This document shows, in pieces, positions 25,785 to 32,723 of a DNA stretch of 64,000 nt. This DNA is from Bacteroidales bacterium (GTDB lineage: Bacteria > Bacteroidota > Bacteroidia > Bacteroidales > Marinifilaceae). The position numbers and the translations under genes were made by a program. The stretch is taken from assembly GCA_015061245.1 (NCBI GenBank), contig SUWY01000002.1:1-64000 (forward strand). Reading direction: 5' to 3'. Numbering within the stretch: the stretch's first letter is position 1; each line of letters begins with the position of its first letter. Below the pieces are notes generated by a model that was given only the letters and a program-made list of their open reading frames with translations, ran no database searches and was not told the origin of the DNA.

Positions 25785-26114
25785 TTATCTCATTATAACA
25801 TCATCACACTCCCAACCTACTTGAAAAAAATCGCAACAATTCATATCTGTTGAATTTACACAACAACGAGTTTTTAAATATGTTCCATTTTGTATTGATG
25901 GTTTCTCAGCATAATATTTACCTGTTGATAATTCCCACCACACATCCATTGGCTTATAATTATACATAATTCCATCATCAGGGATTGCACTTTCTGAACT
26001 TGCTAAAACATCTACATTTCTATCAAATAAAGAAATATCAATATTGTCATCCTTTACACCAATAATAATAGACAAAAACAATACTACTATTACCATCCAA
26101 TAAGTCCATTTCAT
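25785..26114 (-). CDS. small exported NVEALA-like cysteine-motif protein A
   Basis: The 109-residue product starts MKWTYWMVIVVLFLSIIIG, a single hydrophobic helix, followed by SLFDRNVDVLASSE, a close match to the NVEALA motif. Then come KPMDVWWELS and C-C-V-x(7)-C-x(8)-C with an extra Cys. ATG 26114 is chosen because the longer frame begins with a TTG inside the -7 element TAATTTTG. NVEALA proteins are predicted exported peptides of unknown role, often found next to propeller lipoproteins. It is the first gene of the operon, 16 bp ahead of the propeller gene. Confidence 0.75.
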   Translation of the reverse strand: MKWTYWMVIVVLFLSIIIGVKDDNIDISLFDRNVDVLASSESAIPDDGIMYNYKPMDVWWELSTGKYYAEKPSIQNGTYLKTRCCVNSTDMNCCDFFQVGWECDDVIMR

Positions 26115-26150
26115 TCTATTTGCCTTTTTATCATATTTATCAAAACGAAG

Positions 26151-26158
26151 CAAAATTA
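26151..26158 (-). promoter_or_regulatory. promoter -7 element of the cysteine-peptide/propeller operon
   Basis: TAATTTTG on the minus strand fits TAnnTTTG and sits 37 bp upstream of the ATG at 26114. Upstream is an A tract and a decamer repeat, with no TTTG at the right spacing. Confidence 0.55.
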
Positions 26159-26192
26159 ATTAAAAAAAAAAAGACATCATTAATCCATGTTA

Positions 26193-26222
26193 TTAAATAT
26201 TGTTAAATATTGTTAAACATTG
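26193..26222. repeat. decamer tandem repeat, three copies
   Basis: TTAAATATTG, TTAAATATTG and TTAAACATTG follow one another without gaps. The array lies between the operon promoter and the IS4-like transposase remnant. It could be part of a decayed insertion-sequence end or a binding-site array for the operon upstream region. Confidence 0.7.
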
Positions 26223-26316
26223 CTAAGTACCATTAATTACCACAACCAATACAATATCTTTAATTTAAAACTTATGTATTACAATTATATGTATAGAGAA
26301 TCGTAATACACGCATA

Positions 26317-27303
26317 ATGATATGCGCCCTCTGCAAAGTACAGCGGGTAGCATATACAAAGCTAGTCTCAGCATTCGATAGTGATGCTGAAGCAAGTTCT
26401 TCATTGCGAAGAATCCAGCGGCTTATTGCTGAGTGTATCATCAATACTGATCTCATAGCCAAACTCATTCTAAAGCTCATACCCGTAAAGGGACCTTATT
26501 CCCTATCTATGGACAGGACAAACTGGAAGTTCAGCAATACTAACATCAATATCCTCACTCTCGGCATCATCCACGAAGGCATGGCCTTTCCGATCGTCTT
26601 CAAGATGATGGATAAGCGAGGAAACTCCAACACCGAAGAGAGAATGGAACTTATCCGTCGCTTCTGCGCCTAGGCAGGTGAAAACAGCGTCGCTCATCTG
26701 ATTGCTGACAGAGAATTTGTTGGAAGTGAATGGTTTGCATTCCTGAACTCCAGAGGCATACACTACCACATCAGGATACGTGAGAACTTCCATGTCATCA
26801 GACATGGTAAGGAATCCAAGGCACATTGGCTTTTCACTGATCTGAAACTTGGCGAGTGTAAGCATCTTTCAGGTATCTACTATGTCAACGGGCAGCCTTG
26901 CTACCTGTCGGGGTCTAAAATCAAGGGCAAGGAAGGAAAGCCGGAGCTTCAAATCCTTGTTTCCTATTGCAATGCAGAGGAAGCGCTTGATATGTACAGA
27001 CAGCGATGGCAGATTGAGACGATGTTCAAAGGTCTGAAGAGCAGCGGCTTCAACATCGAAGACTCGCATGTCAGGATCCAGGAACGTATGACAAATCTGT
27101 TTTCTATCGTCATGATTGCATATGTATGGTGCTACCTCGTTGGTATCTATATTCACGAAAACATCAAAGAGATAAAGGTTCTGCATCATGGTAGGAAGGC
27201 CAAAAGCCTATTCAAATATGGGCTGGAGTACATCTCACAGTGCCTTCTGAACCACACAAACCGTTATCGAATCGATATTTTCAAATTTTTGTCATATACT
27301 TAG
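26317..27303 (+). pseudogene. IS4-family transposase with internal amber stop
   Basis: The reading frame continues from 26317 to a TAG at 27301, broken only by one in-frame TAG at 26671-26673 (328 codons including that stop). The DDE triad is visible: Asp 66 in SLSMDRTNW, Asp 131 in LIADREF, and Glu 234 in YRQRWQIETMFKGLK. The last follows the IS4-family Y-(2)-R-(3)-E-(6)-K signature exactly. The N-terminus appears to lack a few residues compared with relatives. Convincing terminal inverted repeats were not found, so this is a remnant. It is more GC-rich than its surroundings, consistent with recent transfer. It separates the cysteine-peptide operon from murA. Confidence 0.88.
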
Positions 27304-27404
27304 CTGTTTAATATTAAAATAGGTTCTTAATTTATATCAAAACACTGAATTATTTTTATTAGCTTTACAAAATCAAAGAGCTACACAAGTAAAAGAATCA
27401 AATT

Positions 27405-28712
27405 ATGGCAAGATTTGTAATTAAAGGTGGGAACAAATTGCATGGAACACTAACCCCTGAAGGCGCAAAAAACGAGGCATTGCAAATAATCAGTGCCACT
27501 TTGTTGACCGAAGATGTTGTAACAGTTAAGAATGTTCCGGAGATATTGGATATAATGAAACTTATATCCCTGCTTGAGGGAATGGGTGTTGAAATTACAC
27601 ACCCCTCAAAAGGAGTATTTACCTTCTGTGCAAAAAACCTAAACAGAGAGTATTTTAACAGTAAAGAGTACTACAAAAAAGCAGCTGCGCTTCGTGGCTC
27701 AATATTGATAGTTGGTCCGCTTCTTGCTCGATTGGGCTATGTTGTTGTTCCAAAGCCTGGTGGAGACAAAATCGGTCGTCGCCGACTTGACACCCACTTC
27801 CTTGGATTTGAGCAATTGGGAGCAGAGTTCAGCTACGATGCCGATGAATGTCTGTTCAGAGCATCGGCCAATGAATTGACCGGAAAATATATGCTTTTGG
27901 ACGAGGCCTCGGTTACAGGAACAGCCAACATAATCATGGCTGCCGTTATGGCAAAAGGCACCACAACTATTTACAATGCAGCGTGTGAACCATACATTCA
28001 GCAATTGTGTAAAATGTTGAACCGTATGGGTGCAAAAATTTCCGGCATTGCATCGAATCTGTTAACAATTGAGGGAGTTGAGAAACTTCATGGATGTGAG
28101 CACCGTTGTCTTCCCGATATGATTGAAGTGGGTAGTTACATTGGTTTGGCAGCCATGACCGGTTCCGACATTACTATCAAAGATGCCGGCATTAAAGATT
28201 TGGGAATTATTCCTGCAGCCTTCAGAAAGATGGGAATCACAATCGAGGAGATTGGCGATGATCTGCATATTCCCGCACAGGAGCACTATAGAATAGGAAA
28301 CTTTATTGATGGTTCTATTCTAACTATTGCCGATGCCCCATGGCCGGGATTAACCCCCGACCTTTTGAGCGTATTCCTTGTAGTTGCAACACAGGCCAAG
28401 GGAAGCGTACTGATTCATCAAAAAATGTTTGAAAGCCGTCTGTTCTTCGTTGATAAATTGATTGATATGGGTGCACAGATTATTCTTTGCGACCCACACC
28501 GCGCAACCGTCATTGGTTTGGACCACTCAGCACAACTAAGAGGAACAACTATGGCATCGCCCGATATTCGTGCAGGAATTGCACTATTGATTGCTGCTCT
28601 ATCGGCACAAGGCAAGAGCGTTATTGAGAATATTGAACAGATCGATCGAGGCTACCTTGAAATCGAGAAGAAACTTAACGCCATTGGCGCCCAAATCGAG
28701 AGAGTTGAGTAA
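27405..28712 (+). CDS. murA: UDP-N-acetylglucosamine 1-carboxyvinyltransferase
   Basis: MurA adds enolpyruvate from PEP to UDP-GlcNAc, the first committed step of peptidoglycan synthesis. The 435-residue protein begins FVIKGGNKLHGTLTPEGAKNEALQII and has RGSILIVGPLLARLGY with the KPGGDKIGRRRLDTH block that follows. The usual fosfomycin-target Cys position (PGGCxIGxRP in E. coli) is Asp here (PGGDKIGRR). Asp occurs there in some naturally fosfomycin-resistant MurA proteins, so reduced fosfomycin sensitivity is inferred. It is a monocistronic gene flanked by two insertion sequences. Confidence 0.96.
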   Translation: MARFVIKGGNKLHGTLTPEGAKNEALQIISATLLTEDVVTVKNVPEILDIMKLISLLEGMGVEITHPSKGVFTFCAKNLNREYFNSKEYYKKAAALRGSILIVGPLLARLGYVVVPKPGGDKIGRRRLDTHFLGFEQLGAEFSYDADECLFRASANELTGKYMLLDEASVTGTANIIMAAVMAKGTTTIYNAACEPYIQQLCKMLNRMGAKISGIASNLLTIEGVEKLHGCEHRCLPDMIEVGSYIGLAAMTGSDITIKDAGIKDLGIIPAAFRKMGITIEEIGDDLHIPAQEHYRIGNFIDGSILTIADAPWPGLTPDLLSVFLVVATQAKGSVLIHQKMFESRLFFVDKLIDMGAQIILCDPHRATVIGLDHSAQLRGTTMASPDIRAGIALLIAALSAQGKSVIENIEQIDRGYLEIEKKLNAIGAQIERVE

Positions 28713-28730
28713 AATTAGGAGTAAAAAAAA

Positions 28731-28755
28731 GGTAACGTTGCCAAAAGTGGTTGGT
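28731..28755 (+). repeat. left terminal inverted repeat of the IS256-like element
   Basis: It pairs with 29926-29950 in inverse orientation. The strongest identical blocks are GGTTGGT (7 bp), CAAAA (5 bp) and GGTA (4 bp). Confidence 0.65.
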
Positions 28756-28776
28756 GGATGTTAACATAATAATTTA

Positions 28777-28821
28777 ATAGAGAGATGTATGAAAAAAGTA
28801 ATTCATCTCTCTATTTTTTTT
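28777..28821 (+). terminator. intrinsic terminator downstream of murA
   Basis: ATAGAGAGATG pairs with CATCTCTCTAT around a loop of about 15 nt and is followed by eight T residues. It can stop murA transcripts. It lies just inside the inferred left end of the insertion sequence, so it may have arrived with the element and shield it from transcription. Confidence 0.8.
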
Positions 28822-28872
28822 GAGTAGTTGTATTTTTTCAAGCTACCTTTGCTTGAAAAAATACAACTACTC
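28822..28872. repeat. perfect 22-bp inverted repeat (long hairpin)
   Basis: GAGTAGTTGTATTTTTTCAA (continuing GC) at 28822-28843 and its exact complement at 28851-28872 enclose the 7-nt loop TACCTTT. The right arm contains the transposase stop codon at 28867-28869. No T tract follows on the minus strand, so it is not a standard intrinsic terminator for the transposase. Confidence 0.85.
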
Positions 28873-29848
28873 ACTCTTCTCTTTATTTCTAAAATACAGA
28901 TACCATTGTACGTAATTTTGGTAATGAACTTTCGACATTCCACGATGCAATGTTATATTTTCCTTTAGGTGACCAAAGAATGATTCAAGAGCATTTGTTG
29001 TTTTAGGAATACTGGGATTTTCTAAAAAATGAAACATATCTGGGAGAACTTTCTTGATATGAGTATATGCTTTTCTTACCATTTTATGGGTATACCATTC
29101 CGCATGAGATTCCTCTTTAAATGATTTTGCATTGATATATTCTTTGTAAGTGTCATACCACAAATTAAGCTCTTGTAACCAGGCTAAACGATCATTATTG
29201 GTTTTTATTGCAGATATACGCCTTACAAGACGTCTAAGTCCTGTACCCGCCTCACTTTTAGGATGTTGAGTAAGCCATATCAAACATTCTCTTTGAATAT
29301 GCGCTAAGCATCGTTGACGTATAGCATCTGGACATGTCTTCTTTGCTGCACGTATTATATTACGTCCCCCGTCAGAGGTTATGCTCTCTATTTTTATACC
29401 AAGACTGATTAAATTCAACAAATCTTCAACTAGCTCATCCTCCCACTCATTATCTGTCACTCGATAAAAATTGTGCGTTTAATTGTTTCATCTCTGTATA
29501 CTACTAAACACATTTGATTAGGGAACCAAGTGCCGTCTATAAGTAAATTTACTGATTCCCTTCTTTGAATTTCCTAACGAGGATAGTTCTCTAAATATTC
29601 ATCAAACCAACGATGAAGTTGACGGGTACTGTAGCCACTTAGTTTAGAAATTTCTGATATTGTTTGTTTATGGATAATCCACCATTTAAACCAAACAAAA
29701 CGATTTCGCATACTTACATCTTTACGACGAGGTGTAAAAAGTGTGTTACAATTTTGACATTTATATCTTTGATGACCTGAGCGTGTTCCCCGTTTAATCG
29801 TGTCAAAAATCCACAATTCGGACAGCGTGTTTTGCTTGTTTTAGGCAT
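28867..29848 (-). pseudogene. IS256-like (zinc-ribbon) transposase, two frameshifts and one amber stop
   Basis: From ATG 29848 the frame encodes MPKTSKTRCPNCGF, then shifts by one base at a T5 run to reach the rest of the zinc ribbon (GHQRYKCQNCN) and a helix-turn-helix (SKLSGYSTRQLHRWF). An in-frame TAG occurs at 29576-29574. A second shift at another T5 run (near 29474) restores RVTDNEWEDEL onwards. The triad is LIDGTW, SITSDGGRN and TTNALESFFGHLK. Adding one T at each run gives 328 codons. CLAHIQRECL is the C-H motif of MULE/IS256-like enzymes. The gene is inactive as written. Confidence 0.82.
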
Positions 29849-29854
29849 AAAAAA

Positions 29855-29888
29855 ATAACTTTGATGAAACTAATTCCATCAAAGTTAT
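29855..29888 (-). promoter_or_regulatory. transposase promoter embedded in a 12-bp hairpin
   Basis: ATAACTTTGATG and its exact complement (29855-29866, 29877-29888) flank a 10-nt loop just upstream of the transposase ATG. The upstream arm contains TAACTTTG, a perfect -7 element (29887-29880). A transcript from it would start in the loop and lack one arm, while read-through RNA from outside would fold the hairpin 6 nt before the start codon. This matches the logic of IS10/IS50 protection from external transcription; the function here is inferred. Confidence 0.6.
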
Positions 29889-29925
29889 CGTATTTGCCTA
29901 TGATTGAGAAATTTACAGCAGTTTT

Positions 29926-29950
29926 ACCAACCGTTTTTGTCAATTATACC
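29926..29950 (-). repeat. right terminal inverted repeat of the IS256-like element
   Basis: Inverse partner of 28731-28755 with 19 of 25 identical positions. It is followed by TAAAAAAAT, nearly the same as the left flank. Confidence 0.65.
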
Positions 29951-29961
29951 TAAAAAAATAC

Positions 29962-31155
29962 TTATGAAGGATAGAAAATTGCTATTATTGGATTATCATC
30001 ATCCGTTGTGTTTGCAATAATTCGCTGAAGTTGAACATGATTTTGGACAAAAGCATCATTTCTATCTTCAAGTAATTGGTATGCTGGGATTGGACATACA
30101 AAACCTTCATTGGTTGCACCAATGAAAGTCAATGGTCGATAACTTTTAGGTGCATCTGTTATTTTTAGTGTTGTTTTAGATATCTTACCGGTGTTATAAT
30201 TATACAACACTCTATACATCTCCTGCTTCTCATTTAAATCTGTATATAAAAGCACATGAGAATCAGTATAATAGACGGTACCTATTCCCATAGAAAAAGG
30301 TTGAAAATGCCTAAAATCGGCCTTCCCCCTATCTATCATACTATTAATTTCAGAAATTTTCTCTTTACTTAATGACTCCTTTTCTATCTTAGCAACCAAT
30401 TCCGGATAAAAGATGCCTAAATCTGAGCGATATCTATACAATGTATCATTCATGTGTGCTATAAGAAAGATATTATTTCCAGCACGGAGAAAATTATTTA
30501 TACTGGCAATCAATACTCCATGATTGCAAAAATTTTCAATCTGGGTATCTTTTACTCTTACATCTTCACGATCAATAAAATAAGCCCTCATGTCATATCC
30601 ATCCCTATCACTATTGCATAGGAACAATAATGTACTTTGATCAACAAGTGATACTCTTTCTATTAAACGTAACCCCACATTTTCTTCCCTGATTTTCTCG
30701 AGAGGAATCACTCGCTCAATTTTTCCATCATAGGAAACTTCTGATATGCACTCTTCTATTGCGTTGTATATTCCGATTCTATCATTAACTTCATCTATAT
30801 AAAATTCGCTTATATCGGATAAAGGAGGATTCTCACGCCCACTTTCATCTATTTTATATTTAAAGTTCCCTTTTGAATCAAATATCAATAAACGAGAACC
30901 ATTTATTGAACCTGCATCTTCTATAAAAATAAGAGAATCTGCAAATTGAATTTCAGCAATAAAATTTATCAGAATAGAATCATTGGATTCAAGCTTAATA
31001 AAATCACAACTATCCGGCACACCATTTGTAGTAAAACCGTCATCTTCAACCAAATCCGGAACAAATACTTCACAAAAGTCATTATTGATATTTTTTCTCT
31101 CAGTACATTGCCAGAAGAAAAATAACACCATTATAACGGTCAAACATGTTCTCAT
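29962..31155 (-). CDS. six-bladed beta-propeller lipoprotein (second copy)
   Basis: The 397-residue protein has a lipoprotein-type signal (VLFFFWQCTERK) and blade-like repeats such as SLIFIEDAGSINGSRLLIFDSKGNFKYKI read in two parts, EFYIDEVNDRIGIYN and NNIFLIAHMNDTLYRY. It ends TDDDNPIIAIFYPS, the DNPxx ending shared with the proteins at 24635 and 62515. Sequence identity to those copies looks low outside such motifs, so the copies are old. It follows a hypothetical lipoprotein gene by 28 bp, and the insertion sequence lies just past its stop without breaking the gene. Function unknown. Confidence 0.8.
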   Translation of the reverse strand: MRTCLTVIMVLFFFWQCTERKNINNDFCEVFVPDLVEDDGFTTNGVPDSCDFIKLESNDSILINFIAEIQFADSLIFIEDAGSINGSRLLIFDSKGNFKYKIDESGRENPPLSDISEFYIDEVNDRIGIYNAIEECISEVSYDGKIERVIPLEKIREENVGLRLIERVSLVDQSTLLFLCNSDRDGYDMRAYFIDREDVRVKDTQIENFCNHGVLIASINNFLRAGNNIFLIAHMNDTLYRYRSDLGIFYPELVAKIEKESLSKEKISEINSMIDRGKADFRHFQPFSMGIGTVYYTDSHVLLYTDLNEKQEMYRVLYNYNTGKISKTTLKITDAPKSYRPLTFIGATNEGFVCPIPAYQLLEDRNDAFVQNHVQLQRIIANTTDDDNPIIAIFYPS

Positions 31156-31183
31156 ACTAGGAGCACAAAGTCAATTATATCCT

Positions 31184-32062
31184 TTAATTACTAAATATAA
31201 CCTCTACGCCTTCCCATAAAGAAGCTACCGTTGCAGACAAAACAACTCCCGTAATAGTTGCAAGAACACTTGCCGGCCCAGTAAAGTATGCGGTTAAAAC
31301 AGCAACAGACATTCCTTGTGCTGCCCCTTCTACGTCAGCTCGCCATGCTTGTTCATAATTTTCCTGCTTTTGGAAATTATTCAACCACATTGCTTGATTC
31401 ATAGAACTTTCTCCACGTGTTAGGCTCTCAACACTACGAGATTGACTAGTTTCATAACGCATCCAAGCCTCCTTATTCCAATATGCAAAACTATATTTAG
31501 ATACGGAAAGTACTGCCAATAAATAACTTTTCTCTATTTCATTTAAACCAGATTCCGCAATATCATATTCAAGTAAATTTATTTTGTCTATAATATCCTG
31601 GGGAGTTGTATTGGGTTTAGCATCCTCAATTGTCTTATATATTTGCGAAATATAGCTATTTAATTCTGAGTTCGAACGACTCTCATTAGCACTATCTCGA
31701 CATACAGAATTATAAATCTCAATCGGAGAAATTTCTGGTAATTGTACATCAGAAAAAGGATTTCTTGCCATTATTTGTAGAAGCTGATTAGATATCATAT
31801 TATCATCATGTACCGCCGCCCCTCTTGATTGTGATTTTGAAATAGCTAAAAAGCAACTATCCAATATCTTATTGTGGTATTTTCCAACAGTATCATATGG
31901 ATTAACATAATAATTAGCATAATTGATGTTATTCAATACACTATCAATATCTATGTTTTCTACTTCACTATTCTCATATGTAAACAAATCATTGCTACAT
32001 GAATTCACAATAGCTATAATGATGATACCCATTATAGTTACATAGTATTTTATCATATTCAT
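31184..32062 (-). CDS. lipoprotein with hydrophobic Gly/Ala-containing C-terminus
   Basis: I do not recognise a family. The 292-residue product has a signal helix (about 4-20) with lipobox-like AIVNSCSND (Cys 22). A mostly helical, charged middle region follows, with a Ser/Arg/Asn-rich stretch (SANESRSNSELNS) and an aromatic patch SKYSFAYWNKEAWMRYE. The last 45 residues change character: WRADVEGAAQGMSVAVLTAY, then a long uncharged Ala/Val/Thr/Gly segment reading GPASVLATITGVVLSATVAS. Such tails occur in pore-forming peptides and bacteriocins, but a plain membrane helix is also possible. It precedes the second propeller gene and probably forms a two-gene operon with it. Confidence 0.65.
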   Translation of the reverse strand: MNMIKYYVTIMGIIIIAIVNSCSNDLFTYENSEVENIDIDSVLNNINYANYYVNPYDTVGKYHNKILDSCFLAISKSQSRGAAVHDDNMISNQLLQIMARNPFSDVQLPEISPIEIYNSVCRDSANESRSNSELNSYISQIYKTIEDAKPNTTPQDIIDKINLLEYDIAESGLNEIEKSYLLAVLSVSKYSFAYWNKEAWMRYETSQSRSVESLTRGESSMNQAMWLNNFQKQENYEQAWRADVEGAAQGMSVAVLTAYFTGPASVLATITGVVLSATVASLWEGVEVIFSN

Positions 32063-32185
32063 TTCTTTATAACGCTATTTATAAAAACTGTTTATTTTAT
32101 GTTACCTTGTTCTCGAAAAACTTATTACACACCTACTCTTTTCGAAATTCGCTAACATTAAATTGTTCGTTGAATTTTATCTAAC

Positions 32186-32223
32186 AATAATTGGGAATAC
32201 TCAATTTAGCACTCCCAATTATT
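32186..32223 (-). terminator. hairpin downstream of the V-type ATPase operon
   Basis: AATAATTGGGA pairs with TCCCAATTATT around a 16-nt loop, 18 bp after the stop of the K subunit gene. The following bases on the minus strand are only moderately T-rich, so efficiency is uncertain. Confidence 0.55.
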
Positions 32224-32240
32224 AAGGATAGCTCAGTCAA

Positions 32241-32699
<459 letters not shown>

Positions 32700-32723
32700 T
32701 TAATTTTATTTGTTTATTTCTTT

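Larger units (their letters stand above)
28731..29950. mobile_element. IS256-like insertion sequence, about 1.2 kb, decayed
   Basis: Imperfect terminal inverted repeats bound the element: left GGTAACGTTGCCAAAAGTGG continuing TTGGT, and the complement of the right end GGTATAATTGACAAAAACGG continuing TTGGT, 19 of 25 identical. The flanks are TAAAAAAAA on the left and TAAAAAAAT on the right, which could be an 8-9 bp target duplication in an A tract. Inside is one transposase gene with three lesions, a large hairpin at its 3' end, and a promoter-bearing hairpin at its 5' end. The right end lies 11 bp from the stop of the propeller gene and the left end 18 bp after murA. Confidence 0.75.

Noticed and set aside
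26154..26316. CRISPR-like array from the spaced TTAAATATTG repeats
   Set aside because: The repeats are contiguous decamers with no spacers and no cas genes occur in the window.
27297..27330. Right terminal repeat for the IS4-family element
   Set aside because: The match to the left side needs two internal gaps and overlaps the stop codon; it was too weak to define element ends.
29460..29490. Programmed -1 frameshift in the IS256-like transposase
   Set aside because: The T5 run is not a full slippery heptamer in the required phase, and a separate TAG and a second break also interrupt the gene.
26671..29576. Possible reassignment of TAG, because both transposases carry an in-frame TAG
   Set aside because: TAG also ends ordinary genes here (for example the propeller gene at 62515 and the GH127 gene), and RF2 is present; independent decay of two transposases is simpler.
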